Part shown: positions 46,255-55,200 of the stretch, piece by piece
How positions within the stretch are numbered: the first letter of the stretch is position 1
Layout: every line of letters begins with the position of its first letter
Origin: CAYWMQ01 sp964459635
GTDB lineage: Bacteria; Patescibacteriota; Minisyncoccia; Phycocordibacterales; UBA12088
DNA length: 64,000 nucleotides
Assembly (NCBI GenBank): GCA_964459635.1
Contig: CAYWMQ010000001.1
Location: forward strand, 34,223-98,222
Direction: 5' to 3'
Notes under the pieces: generated by a model
Database searches by the model: none
What the model was told of the DNA's origin: nothing
Seen by the model: only the letters and a program-made list of their open reading frames with translations
Translations under genes and position numbers: made by a program

Positions 46255-47376
46255 ATGCGGCCATTCCTTGGATTTGTAGCGATACTCCTGCTCTCCGCGC
46301 CGGCATTTGCAGACGCCGCGCTGATCACGCGCACGCAACCCTTGTTAGTGCAGGACATGGACACGTATTTCGGCAGCACCTATAACGGCGGCGCAGCTCA
46401 AAGCGACGGATGGCTGTATGTGGGCGGGCAGGGCAATGAGTATGATTCGCTCATGCGTTTCAACCTGAGCGGCCTTCCGCTCACCGCTACGAATGCATAC
46501 ATATGGCTCTACTCAAATGCTGTGTTCGGTAGCTCGTTACCGACCAAGATGACGCTCTACCGCAACACATCGCAGTGGCACACGAACGTCGTCTCATGGA
46601 GCCAGCAGCCTTCCAGCGCGATCGTGGGCACGCTGAACGCCCCTGCCAAGAATGCATGGTATTACATTGACGTGACCTCACTCTACAATAGCTGGCGAGG
46701 GGGCAATCCGATAAACGCGAATTACGGTATTAAGCTGAAGCCTGTTTCCAAGATCAATCACTTCAACCTCTTCCGCAGTTCTGGCAATCTTTCCGGTGGT
46801 TTGCCTGCGTTGGACGTGTACTACACACCGCAGGAGAATGACAGCATCATCAAGCATAAGTGGCCGCTCTCGACGCCTAGTTATGCAGATAGGACAGAAA
46901 AGCATGCATTCGGTGAAAACTGGGCTACAGGTGCGACCTGCACAGACTCGAATGGAGTCACGCTGCCGAAGCTGCATAACGGCACCGATTTCGCAGCACA
47001 GGCAGGCATCTCAGTGTATGCGGCAGAGGACGGTGTATTGAAGGAGGTGATAACTCGGGAACCATGGGCATCAAACATTGTCATGGAACACACTAGTCCA
47101 TCCGGTGGCAAATACACAACCGTCTACTGGCACGTTAATCCGGTTACTGATGTGAATTCGGCTAATTACGGGCGCTTTTATCCAAAGGGCATGAAAGTTG
47201 GCACGATAGCTACTCTCTCGACTGGTACGCATTTCCATGTCGGCATGCGCATGGGCGCTTATGTCGCGGGCGTATCGGGAACGGGCTCACTCCCACAAAC
47301 TACTTGTGGCGGTTATCCTGCGTTCCCAGCAGGCTTCATAAATCCGAACGATCCAAGCAACATAATTTTCAACTAA
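46255..47376 (+). CDS. Secreted M23 (LytM-type) metallopeptidase with N-terminal DNRLRE domain
   Basis: 373 residues. Signal peptide at 1-20 (ends AFADA). Residues about 25-190 match the DNRLRE beta-sandwich, seen on secreted and wall-associated proteins: YDSLMRFNLSGLP, TMxLYR-type TKMTLYRNTSQWHTN, VSWSQQPS, YYIDVTSLYNSW. Residues about 220-345 are an M23 peptidase: HNGTDFAAQAGISVYAAEDG (zinc ligands His and Asp), VYWHVNP, and TGTHFHVGMR (HxH). All zinc-binding positions are present, so peptidoglycan endopeptidase activity is expected. The pairing of DNRLRE with M23 is unusual. Cotranscribed with the gene upstream (one-base gap). Possible roles: own-wall remodelling or opening a host wall. 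Confidence 0.9.
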   Translation: MRPFLGFVAILLLSAPAFADAALITRTQPLLVQDMDTYFGSTYNGGAAQSDGWLYVGGQGNEYDSLMRFNLSGLPLTATNAYIWLYSNAVFGSSLPTKMTLYRNTSQWHTNVVSWSQQPSSAIVGTLNAPAKNAWYYIDVTSLYNSWRGGNPINANYGIKLKPVSKINHFNLFRSSGNLSGGLPALDVYYTPQENDSIIKHKWPLSTPSYADRTEKHAFGENWATGATCTDSNGVTLPKLHNGTDFAAQAGISVYAAEDGVLKEVITREPWASNIVMEHTSPSGGKYTTVYWHVNPVTDVNSANYGRFYPKGMKVGTIATLSTGTHFHVGMRMGAYVAGVSGTGSLPQTTCGGYPAFPAGFINPNDPSNIIFN

Positions 47377-47402
47377 TTAGCAGTAACCGCACAGCAACGC
47401 GT

Positions 47403-49280
47403 ATGTCCGCAAAACTACTACACTATCGCAATGAGGCAGGGAAGGTGACAGTGGCCGTGCTGCTGTCGCTGTTCGTTGTTGCCGGGCTGATCTCCCTCTT
47501 CGACGTGCGTGGCGTGAGCCACACTCAGAGCGCCGTTGCGACATCCACGGCCACCACGAGCGTTACCGTACTGAACACGCCTCCTGCGTGGACGGTATCT
47601 GCACGTGAGCAAGCCGCTTCGGCCACGAGCACTCCCACCAACTCCGGTAGTGCCGTTACGTGGACAGCCACAGGCTCCGACAGCAACGGCGAAAACTACT
47701 ATTTCCTTGTGTGCAAAGCCAGCTCCACCCCCACGCCCACCGCAGGCGGTGCCCCGGTGTGCGGCGGTGGCAGTGCAAACCAGTGGGTCGTGTCAGGCTC
47801 TATCGTAAGCGGTAACGCTGCAGTGGTCAGCACCACCACCGCGGACGCATGGAGCGAAAAGAATGACTGGTTTGGGTACATATGCGATGCAAATGCAGGC
47901 AACCCTCGCTGTAATGCAACAATGTACAACGGTACACACGAAGCCGGTAACGCAAGTGCCACGTCGTCTCCGTTTGTGGTAAATCATCGGCCCACCTTTA
48001 CCGCCTTCATAGACAACAGCCCCACGCTTCCCGGCGCAAAGGTCACATGGTATTCCACCTCCACCGACCCGGACACGCTTCGCGGCACGGATCAAGTACG
48101 CCTCTTCGTATGTAAGGCGGCGGATTTCGTAGCGGCCACGCCCGCGTGCGGAGCGGGTGGTGAATGGTCAAGCTCTACATTGAGTAATGCAGATCCGTAT
48201 GCAAGTACAACCATTACCATTCCAACACAGGACAAGAACTTTTCAGCCTACGGGTATGTAGTGGACCAGTTCAACCACCCTGCGGTGGGTGGTAGTCAAG
48301 GCACTGACTCAACGCTTACCGTAGCCAATGCTGCCCCGTACGTTTCTTCTTCGACTATTCGTGTGTATGACGTGTTTGGCTCCACCACCGCAGACACCAA
48401 CCTCAGTCTTACGGTGGAGGAAGGTCAGACGTCCAACTACGTTATTCAGTTTGATGTCAACGATGACAATAGTTGTAGGGCTGACGGGGGAGGTAATGAG
48501 ATCGCAGATGTTGACGTAAACGTGTATCGCTCGGGTATCGGAATGCTTGGATGCGATGCGTTGGGAGAGTACAACGTAAACAACTGCTACACCGACAGGA
48601 GCCCTCTCTTCGCACCTACGTGCTATCAGGTGCCCGGCGACAGCTGTACCGCTAATGATGCGGTAGTGACGTGGGAGTGCACGTTCCCGCTCTGGTATAC
48701 GGCAGATCCCACAGATGGTGGTAGCCAGTATGCAGCGGAGGACTGGCGCGCAAGTGCGCGAGGCACTGATGATGATGCAGCAACGGGAGTCTATAGCGCG
48801 GACGACCGTGTTGTGGATGCCGGAGGCACGTCACAGATACTCCAGTTCCTCTCGTTCCGTGCGACGGGCAGCCCTATAGCCTACGGCTCATGGGAGCCCG
48901 GGCAAGGTAATCCTACGCATACCGCCACGACTACACTGTATGCTACAGGAAATACCGGCCTAAATCAGTACCTTTCCGGAGACGCGATGTGTACGCAGTA
49001 CCCGGCCGCCTGCAGCGGTAATGCCACCTCAACTATCTACGTACCGTACCAGCACTATTCGCTTACTAGTGGTGCGCTGTATGCGGCGGGTACAGAGCTC
49101 TCCACAAGTACTACACCTACGCTTGTAGATGTGGTGATACCAAAGACCACAGCTACAAGTACGCCTACAAATGATGACACGTACTGGGCAATATTCGTGC
49201 CATCGACCATTACCTACGCCGGTGACTACTTGGGACGCAACTACATAGATGCAGTGGTGGCGCCGAGCGGCGAATGGTAG
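47403..49280 (+). CDS. Surface protein sharing its C-terminal region with the giant protein
   Basis: 625 residues from ATG 47403 (the frame opens earlier inside the M23 gene). An N-terminal stretch with a type II-like anchor (KVTVAVLLSLFVVAGLISLF, about 13-32), then Ser/Thr-rich Ig-like repeats, each with Cys pairs (FLVCKASST ... PVCGGG; FVCKAADF ... PACGAGG). From about residue 335 to the end it aligns by eye with the last 240 residues of the giant protein: EEGQT, YRSGIG..C....NNCY, YTADPTDGG, ATGNTG, and the closing TSTPTNDDTYWAIFVPS (giant: TSTPVTDDLYWGIYVPS). The shared end may be an attachment or sorting module. Extracellular location expected. Confidence 0.8.
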   Translation: MSAKLLHYRNEAGKVTVAVLLSLFVVAGLISLFDVRGVSHTQSAVATSTATTSVTVLNTPPAWTVSAREQAASATSTPTNSGSAVTWTATGSDSNGENYYFLVCKASSTPTPTAGGAPVCGGGSANQWVVSGSIVSGNAAVVSTTTADAWSEKNDWFGYICDANAGNPRCNATMYNGTHEAGNASATSSPFVVNHRPTFTAFIDNSPTLPGAKVTWYSTSTDPDTLRGTDQVRLFVCKAADFVAATPACGAGGEWSSSTLSNADPYASTTITIPTQDKNFSAYGYVVDQFNHPAVGGSQGTDSTLTVANAAPYVSSSTIRVYDVFGSTTADTNLSLTVEEGQTSNYVIQFDVNDDNSCRADGGGNEIADVDVNVYRSGIGMLGCDALGEYNVNNCYTDRSPLFAPTCYQVPGDSCTANDAVVTWECTFPLWYTADPTDGGSQYAAEDWRASARGTDDDAATGVYSADDRVVDAGGTSQILQFLSFRATGSPIAYGSWEPGQGNPTHTATTTLYATGNTGLNQYLSGDAMCTQYPAACSGNATSTIYVPYQHYSLTSGALYAAGTELSTSTTPTLVDVVIPKTTATSTPTNDDTYWAIFVPSTITYAGDYLGRNYIDAVVAPSGEW

Positions 49281-49317
49281 TGGATAGTTTAGAGTATACA
49301 GTTTAGAGTTTGGAGCG

Positions 49318-49335
49318 AGCCCGCGTATGCGGGCT
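49318..49335 (+). terminator. Terminator-like hairpin after the 47403 gene
   Basis: 7-bp perfect GC-rich arms AGCCCGC / GCGGGCT, loop GTAT, followed by TGTGTGTG. The T-run is imperfect, so efficiency is uncertain. It lies 38 nt after the stop codon. Confidence 0.5.
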
Positions 49336-49622
49336 TGTGTGTGCCCACGCTTGCCCACGCGCCTTGCTGGATACTGGCGGGCAGGCAAGGACGCATACCT
49401 TGGTCGCGATTTGGTGACTGTGAGCATTTACTTGGCATAGCGTGGCAGTCCAATGAACAATAGAGTGGCAGCACCTTCGAAACTGCTTACATTACCTCAA
49501 CATCTCTCAAACTTGACGTATTGCGAGGAGCGCTACGAAGTGAAGTGACGCCTGCCCGGCTACGTCATCCAGGCGGGCGGCAGTCCAGGCGTACCGGGCG
49601 AAAATGGCTACAAATCTGGTTT

Positions 49623-49653
49623 GCCCGTACCGAACGTACTGTTCGGTACGGGC
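49623..49653. repeat. Perfect hairpin with 13-bp arms
   Basis: GCCCGTACCGAAC (49623-49635) and GTTCGGTACGGGC (49641-49653) with loop GTACT. No T-run follows. Confidence 0.75.
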
Positions 49654-49814
49654 GTCTTCGTATGGACAACGAGGGGTGTGAGCAGTTACGCACCTTCTAC
49701 TTGCTACCTTCTACGTTCTGCTCCGGATTTAAGTTGTCTACAGCTTGAGGTATCTTTTTTCCTTGTTTCTGGCTACAATCAAACTACGGATGTGACGCCG
49801 GGACAAAAAACACT

Positions 49815-50912
49815 GTGAAAGAAGCGAGGCATGTATCATCCATGGGCGCACGGCTGCTCGTAAGCGTGGCCTTGTTCATGGTGCTGGCCTCTTTGCCGGG
49901 GCGTGTGTTTGCCGGCTTCGGCATTACGCCCCCCTATGTGCGCAGCGACAGGCTCACCCAAGGTTCCACCTTTACACAAGAGATCATCATTGTACGGGGG
50001 GATCCGGCAGAGGACCTGAAGGCCGAGGTTACGATAAACGTGCCCGGCGTAGATGGCTGGTTTTCCATAGACAAAGGCAACGAGTTTCTGCTTCCGGCAG
50101 GTGCCAAGCAGGTGCCTATGAACGTAACGGTGCGCGTACCGCGAGATGCGCCGTATGAGCGCCACCAGGGCACGATACGCATACGCACCACGTCGCCAAA
50201 CCCGGCATCGGGCGTATCCATAGCGCTCGGTGCGCAGCTCGACGTGGACATACGAGTGGTGGACGAAATACGCGACTTTGAAGTGCGGCGTGTGCAGCTC
50301 TCTGAGGCGGAGGAGCCGCGACGTATCGCTTGGCTGGAATTTCCCGGCAAGATGGCCTTTACGATGGGTATCGAAAACACAGGTAACGCACCCGTCGCAC
50401 CTTCAAAGGTCCAGTTCGATATATACGACAGGCGAGGCAATGTAGTGCTTGAAACCACCTACAACACGAACGCCATAGACGAAGTTGCGCCTTTTGCCGT
50501 GGAAGACGTCACAGCCTACTTGCCCACACGCTTGCCGCCCGGTGCGTATCTCGTCAAGTATTCCATCTTCAGGTACGAGGACGACATCAAGCGTACGGGT
50601 GAGCTTACTCTCTCCGTGTTGCCAAAGGGCACACTTACCGCATACGCGGGGTATGGTCTGGATGGTCTCTCTATGCGAGACAAGCTCTCGCTCATCATCC
50701 CGGCCGCGCTTGTCGTTTTGCTATTGATCGCACTCGTGCTTTTCATTGCACGGCGTGGGCGCAAGCGCACACGCAGGCACAGGCGGTCGCATGATGAAAG
50801 TGGGAGAGACGGGGAAGGGCGTGAGCCACCTCATCACGAGCGCACAGCCGCGCGCGCACGATCCCCCGCACACGGTGTGGTAGATCTCTCCGGCGGTAGG
50901 CGTGCACGGTAG
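49815..50912 (+). CDS. WxL-interacting-like (DUF916-like) membrane-anchored surface protein (block B)
   Basis: 365 residues from GTG 49815; ATG 49842 is an alternative and still leaves a good signal peptide (LLVSVALFMVLASLPGRVFA). The mature protein starts GFGITPPYVRSDRLTQGSTF, the typical beginning of the family, continues with VTVRVPRDAPYERHQGTIRI and a second sandwich (MGIENTGNAPVAPSKVQFDIYD), then one span at about 295-318 (SLIIPAALVVLLLIALVLFI) and a basic His/Arg-rich tail. It is a more distant relative of the three proteins at 6532-10319. The dockerin gene starts one base after its stop, which links the two functions. A TACAAT motif at 49774 gives a leader of about 30 nt. Confidence 0.75.
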   Translation: MKEARHVSSMGARLLVSVALFMVLASLPGRVFAGFGITPPYVRSDRLTQGSTFTQEIIIVRGDPAEDLKAEVTINVPGVDGWFSIDKGNEFLLPAGAKQVPMNVTVRVPRDAPYERHQGTIRIRTTSPNPASGVSIALGAQLDVDIRVVDEIRDFEVRRVQLSEAEEPRRIAWLEFPGKMAFTMGIENTGNAPVAPSKVQFDIYDRRGNVVLETTYNTNAIDEVAPFAVEDVTAYLPTRLPPGAYLVKYSIFRYEDDIKRTGELTLSVLPKGTLTAYAGYGLDGLSMRDKLSLIIPAALVVLLLIALVLFIARRGRKRTRRHRRSHDESGRDGEGREPPHHERTAARARSPAHGVVDLSGGRRAR

Positions 50913-50913
50913 T

Positions 50914-52116
50914 ATGCGTATGCTTCTGCACAGGTATACTCCGCCCGTAGCACTCGCGGCGGCCACCGCAACTGCTGCGTGTATGATACTTTTTGCGCTT
51001 GGAGCTCCGGCGCCTACTTCCTACGCCGCACCGTACCAGGCTACCACCACCGTGTCGCTCACGGTCTGCGGTGACGGGCTCGTGACCGGTCTTGAAGTGT
51101 GCGATGACAGTACCAATACCGGCGCCTATGGCGTATCCATACTCACGCGCCACTGCAATCCGCTCTGCAACGCGTACGGTCCCTACTGCGGTGATGGCAT
51201 CATACAGCCGTTCTATGGAGAAGCGTGTGACGACAGCAACAACACGGTGGGTGACCTTTGCGATGCGGTGTGCCAGAACGAAACACCACCTGTTACTGAG
51301 GGAGGCGGAGGCGGAGGCGGAAGTTCGGGAGGTGGCGGCGGCAAGGGATCGGGCAATAACGCCATTCCCGGCGCATCCACCGAAGGCAACATTCCTTTTG
51401 TTGGTGACACAGAGGTGCTTATACGCGGCAAAGCCTACCCCGGCGCCACCATTACCGTGCTGCGTGACGGGGCAGTGGAGCGCGTGGTGGAAGCAGCCTC
51501 GGACGCCACCTTCAGCCTAACTCTGAGCGATGTCACTCCCGGCACAGCCACGTTTGGTTTTTGGGCGCTTGACCGCGCAAGCAGGAGGAGCATCACCTAC
51601 GCGAGCACGTTTCAGGTGATAGAGAACGCTGTGACGACGCTGAACGGCATCCTTGTGCCGCCTACTATCGCCGCCACGCCGGAGCGTGTCGCACCGGGTG
51701 CGGATATCACATTCAGCGGGTCCGCGGTGCCGCGCGCCGCACTTACGCTCGAAATAAACGAGCGTGCCTTTACCGAAGAGGCGCTTGCCGCCACAGACGG
51801 TTCGTGGCAGATAGTGTTCAATACCAGTACTGTTACGCCACAGACCACGCACCGTGCACGAGCGAACTTCATAGACCCCGCAAATACGGCGGTAAAGAGC
51901 GGATACAGCCAGGTACTCAACTTCTATGTGGGTACGGGCAACCCGGCGCAGGGCGGGGGCACCGCGGATCTTAATGGAGATGGCTCCGTCAACCTGGTGG
52001 ACTTTTCCATCCTCCTTTTCAACTGGAACACGGCCAGCATAGTGGCCGACATCAACAAAGACGGCACGGTCTCGCTGCCTGACTTTTCCATTATGCTGTT
52101 TAATTGGACAGGGTAG
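50914..52116 (+). CDS. Secreted dockerin protein with Cys-rich DUF4215-like repeats (block B)
   Basis: 400 residues from ATG 50914, one base after the previous stop (a second ATG at 50920 is possible). Signal peptide at about 10-40 (ends SYAAP). Two Cys-rich repeats of the DUF4215 type: CGDGLVTGLEVCDDS and CGDGIIQPFYGEACDDSNN. A Gly/Ser linker, then the same two Ig-like modules as in the protein at 12166 (KAYPGATITVLRDGA; GILVPPTIAATPERVAPG). The last 52 residues are a dockerin with loops DLNGDGSVNLVDF and DINKDGTVSLPDF and helices SILLFNWN and SIMLFNW; it is nearly identical in protein sequence to the block A dockerin. Expected to bind the cohesins encoded just downstream. Confidence 0.88.
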   Translation: MRMLLHRYTPPVALAAATATAACMILFALGAPAPTSYAAPYQATTTVSLTVCGDGLVTGLEVCDDSTNTGAYGVSILTRHCNPLCNAYGPYCGDGIIQPFYGEACDDSNNTVGDLCDAVCQNETPPVTEGGGGGGGSSGGGGGKGSGNNAIPGASTEGNIPFVGDTEVLIRGKAYPGATITVLRDGAVERVVEAASDATFSLTLSDVTPGTATFGFWALDRASRRSITYASTFQVIENAVTTLNGILVPPTIAATPERVAPGADITFSGSAVPRAALTLEINERAFTEEALAATDGSWQIVFNTSTVTPQTTHRARANFIDPANTAVKSGYSQVLNFYVGTGNPAQGGGTADLNGDGSVNLVDFSILLFNWNTASIVADINKDGTVSLPDFSIMLFNWTG

Positions 52117-52141
52117 CGAAGTGCCGAGTACCGAGTATCGA

Positions 52142-52174
52142 GGCGCGAGTAGTGAAATGCTCGATACTCGCGCC
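52142..52174. repeat. Hairpin, GGCGCGAGT family
   Basis: Perfect arms GGCGCGAGTA (52142-52151) and TACTCGCGCC (52165-52174); an overlapping alternative stem GAGTATCGAG/CTCGATACTC is also possible. Preceded by direct repeats of ccgagta. It lies between the dockerin and cohesin genes. Confidence 0.75.
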
Positions 52175-52268
52175 GCTACCCGGTCCCACACCCTTTCACC
52201 TCTAACCTTTCGCATACGGCTATCCACTTGCCGCTAACGACTCGCCACATAAACCCCGTACTCCGCGG

Positions 52269-52274
52269 TATACT
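52269..52274 (+). promoter_or_regulatory. -10 element TATACT
   Basis: TATACT lies 10 nt before ATG 52285, giving a leader of about 3 nt. Confidence 0.5.
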
Positions 52275-52284
52275 ACACGTATCT

Positions 52285-53298
52285 ATGGCGCGCTACCTAC
52301 ACGGCTTGGGCTTTCTGCTTGCATGGGTGCTTGCGTTCCACGCGCACGCGGCTACCCTCATGCTTGACACCTTGCCGGACCAGCACGCGCTCGATACCTT
52401 TTACCTGCCCGTGCGCGTCACTGTCGGACCCGAAGAGTGCATAAACGCTGTTTCCGTGGACATTGAGTATCCCGTTACGGAGTTGCGGGTCGTGGATGTA
52501 AGTGTTAAAGATTCGATACTGTCCCTATGGGCCGAGCCGCCGGAAGTGTCCGCAAAGGACGGCCGTGTGCACTTTGCGGGAGGGCTCGCCGGAGGGTACT
52601 GCGGCCGCATACAGGGCGATCCCGGCAAGTCTGATATTCTCGCGCAGCTCGTACTGACGGGCACGCTGAAGCCTGAGGCCACGAGCACGCAGCGTGCGGC
52701 CGACGTGCGCATCCTCGACACATCGCGTGTCTATATGCACGATGGTCGTGGCACCGAAGCAGAGCTCTCGGTAGGGACGTCGCGCATCATCCTGAGTGCG
52801 GGCACCTCCACACCCAACGACACGTGGATCGCAGACGTGCGCAGTGATACGATAGCACCCGAGCTTTTTGAGGTCACGCTCGCGCGTAGCCCAGCGGCGG
52901 CGGACAACAGGTGGTTTATCGCCTTTACCACGACGGACAAACAAAGCGGACTCGACCACTACGAAGTGCTTGAAACAGACCCGGATCGCTTCGGACTCTT
53001 GTCGTGGCTTCCGCGCGAGAGTCATTGGATCGAGGCACAGAGCCCGTACGTACTGCGCGATCAGAAGCTCACGTCCAAGATACTGGTGAAAGCGGTGGAC
53101 AAGAACGGCAACGAGCGCGTAGTGGAGTACACACCCCCTCAGTCCTCGCTTGGCCGCATCATAGACTGGTCGCTCCTTGCATTCGCGGCGCTTGCGCTTG
53201 CCGGTGCGCTCGCGTTTGTGGCGGTGCGCATCATTGCGCTCAGCAGGCGAGCCGCACGAGCTCGCCGCACGGAAGGCTCCGACATACCGTATGAATAA
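52285..53298 (+). CDS. Membrane-anchored cohesin-domain protein (block B, first)
   Basis: 337 residues from ATG 52285. Signal peptide at 1-20 (ends AHAAT). Cohesin-like domain at about 22-170: YLPVRVTVGPEECINAVSVD, IEYPVTELRVVDVSV, then SILSLWAEPPEVSAKDG and VHFAGGLAGG, the block shared with the cohesins at 14930 and on the minus strand at 55785. An Ig-like module (SGLDHYEVLE ... VKAVDKNGNERV) precedes one membrane span at about 292-315 and a short basic tail without a coiled coil. The next cohesin gene overlaps its end by 8 nt, so both are translated from one message. Role inferred: surface receptor for dockerin proteins. Confidence 0.85.
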   Translation: MARYLHGLGFLLAWVLAFHAHAATLMLDTLPDQHALDTFYLPVRVTVGPEECINAVSVDIEYPVTELRVVDVSVKDSILSLWAEPPEVSAKDGRVHFAGGLAGGYCGRIQGDPGKSDILAQLVLTGTLKPEATSTQRAADVRILDTSRVYMHDGRGTEAELSVGTSRIILSAGTSTPNDTWIADVRSDTIAPELFEVTLARSPAAADNRWFIAFTTTDKQSGLDHYEVLETDPDRFGLLSWLPRESHWIEAQSPYVLRDQKLTSKILVKAVDKNGNERVVEYTPPQSSLGRIIDWSLLAFAALALAGALAFVAVRIIALSRRAARARRTEGSDIPYE

Positions 53299-55105
53299 AG
53301 TGCTCCCCATGGTGTCGGCTGTGGCTGCGCTATTCGCTGCGCTCCCGCTCGGTGCATCGGCCGCATCGCTTGCGCTCACGCCTGATACCGGCGTGTTTCC
53401 CGTGGGAGAGCCTTTCACGGTGGCGGTGCGCCTCAACACGGACGGTATCGCGGTGGCTACGGCGGACGCGGTCATTGAGTATGATCCCGCTGATCTGGCG
53501 TTTGACTCCTACAGTGCGGAAGGCTCCGTATTCAGCTCTATCATCACAGAACCGGAGCCCGCCGCTCCCGGGCGCGTGCGCGTCTCAGGCGTCGTGGCCA
53601 ACAATAGAGCACCATACCAAGGCACGGATGGTTTTTTTGTGGCGTTACGTTTTCGCCCCTTGCGATCGGTGGCGACTGAGGTGCGCTTCAGGGAAGGGGC
53701 GGCAACACCGCTCGTTGCAGCAGCGGCTGCTGCTGCGTCCAATATCCTCACCGAGCTTAAGGCCGCCACGTATACGCTCGTACCAAAAGAGACGCGCGCG
53801 GCGCTTGTCACGCCCGTAGCGTACGCAGCCCCGGAGGGAGGTGGAGGGATCGCGATCACGCCGTTGCCCGCGCCCGAAGATGAATGGTATGCCACCACGT
53901 CCGTGACCCTCACGTGGACGCTTCCGGAGAATGTGAGCGCCATGAGAACGGGCGTCTCACGCAACCCGACCGACGCACCCACCAAGCTCCACAAATCCGC
54001 GCTCTCGTCATTCACGGTAGACGGACTCACTGAAGGCACACAGTACTTCCACCTCGCGTTCGAAATAAACGGCTCATGGGGAGAAGCGACCCACTACCCG
54101 CTCAAGGTGGATCTCACCACACCGGAGTACGTCATTATAGAGCCCGCCGAGCGCGACAACGCCGACCCGCGCGCCGCGTTCCTCGTTCAGGCCGCAGATG
54201 TTCCGAGCGGTATACGCAGGTACGAAGTGTCTTTCGATGGCGAGCCGCTTGAGCCGTGGACCCGGCCCGAAGATGGCAAGCTGCGCACCGAGGGGCTTCT
54301 GCCGGGCGAACATAGCGTCTTGGTCAAAGCGGTGGACCGAGCGGGAAACAGCACCTCATCCCAGCTCGCGTTTACCGTGCAGGCCATAGAGCCGCCCACG
54401 CTTGTCTCCATAGACGACCGTGTGCTGGTGGGGAACAGTATCACACTGCGCGGCCAGTCCGTACCCCGCGCAAAGGTGACGCTCTTTGTCTCCCACAACG
54501 GAGGTGAAGCGGTGGAGCACAGTATCACGAGTGACGACGCGGGCGCTTTTTCCGCCACGGCCGTCGAAGCAGCACGTGCGGGAAAGTATACCGTATGGTT
54601 TCAGGCGATAGACGAGCGCGGTGCCACGAGCCCGCTCTCGGTGAAGCGCAGCGTAGACGTGTCGCAGCCGTATATCATGCTCTTCGGCAACATGGCGGTT
54701 ACGTACCTTTCCGTCATTGTACCCCTTGTGGCGCTCATACTCCTTCTGGTACTCGTGCTGTGGTTGGGATATGTAGGTATCATGCACTACAGGGCATGTG
54801 TGCGCTTTGAGACAAACGATGCGTATCAGGCTGTCCGCGAAGAGTTCGGACTCTTGCGTGAAGATCTTTTGCGCCAAATAGGTATGTTGGAAAAGGCCAA
54901 GCAGGACAGGGCGCTCACGCGCGAAGAAATGCGGATATTCCGAGACCTTACGCGCAGGCTTGATGCGATGGAAACACATATAGCAAACGAGATAGAAGAC
55001 ATAGAGAAAGTACAGGAGCCGGCCCGGCCGCCCGCCGCACCGCGCGCGCCTCGCGAGCCAAAAGCCCCTTCACCCTTTACGGTAAAGATAGAGCGCGGAG
55101 CATAA
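53291..55105 (+). CDS. Membrane-anchored cohesin-domain protein with cytoplasmic coiled-coil tail (block B, second)
   Basis: 604 residues from ATG 53291, overlapping the upstream stop. Signal peptide at about 1-24 (ends GASAAS). Cohesin domain at about 25-160: LTPDTGVFPVGEPFTVAVRL, VIEYDPADLAFDSYS, GSVFSSIITEPEP, GRVRVSGVV. Three Ig-like domains follow, one with VKAVDRAGNST, and the last with PTLVSIDDRVLVGNSITLRG. One span at about 471-497, then a tail with FGLLREDLLRQIGMLEKAK and ANEIEDIEKVQE and a Pro-rich end. The tail matches that of the cohesin at 14930 (FG.LR[DE], EIEDI.K), suggesting a common partner inside the cell. Last gene of the block before the inserted GIY-YIG unit. Confidence 0.85.
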   Translation: MNKVLPMVSAVAALFAALPLGASAASLALTPDTGVFPVGEPFTVAVRLNTDGIAVATADAVIEYDPADLAFDSYSAEGSVFSSIITEPEPAAPGRVRVSGVVANNRAPYQGTDGFFVALRFRPLRSVATEVRFREGAATPLVAAAAAAASNILTELKAATYTLVPKETRAALVTPVAYAAPEGGGGIAITPLPAPEDEWYATTSVTLTWTLPENVSAMRTGVSRNPTDAPTKLHKSALSSFTVDGLTEGTQYFHLAFEINGSWGEATHYPLKVDLTTPEYVIIEPAERDNADPRAAFLVQAADVPSGIRRYEVSFDGEPLEPWTRPEDGKLRTEGLLPGEHSVLVKAVDRAGNSTSSQLAFTVQAIEPPTLVSIDDRVLVGNSITLRGQSVPRAKVTLFVSHNGGEAVEHSITSDDAGAFSATAVEAARAGKYTVWFQAIDERGATSPLSVKRSVDVSQPYIMLFGNMAVTYLSVIVPLVALILLLVLVLWLGYVGIMHYRACVRFETNDAYQAVREEFGLLREDLLRQIGMLEKAKQDRALTREEMRIFRDLTRRLDAMETHIANEIEDIEKVQEPARPPAAPRAPREPKAPSPFTVKIERGA

Positions 55106-55155
55106 GGGCACACGCCACGGCTAATGCTTGCATACGTTACGTGCAATCAGGCTTC

Positions 55156-55184
55156 CGTCTTTGCGAGCGAAGCGAAGCAATCCA
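55156..55184. repeat. Left 29-bp inverted repeat of the GIY-YIG cassette
   Basis: Exact reverse complement of 55501-55529. It belongs to the REP-like family TTGCGAGCGAAGCG...GCAATCCA; a third copy with three changes is at 58542-58570. Confidence 0.92.
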
Positions 55185-55200
55185 GGAGTATAGTGATGGT

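Larger units (their letters stand above)
49281..49814. other. Gene-free stretch with terminator-like and repeat hairpins
   Basis: About 530 nt without a credible gene. Contents: a degenerate gtttagagt tract (49285-49312), a terminator-like hairpin (49318-49335), a degenerate REP-like segment (attgcgaggagcg, near 49520, with agtccagg near 49573), a 13-bp-arm hairpin (49623-49653), a cttctacttgctaccttctac tract (49690-49720) and a TACAAT -10 motif at 49774-49779 for the next gene. Confidence 0.65.
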
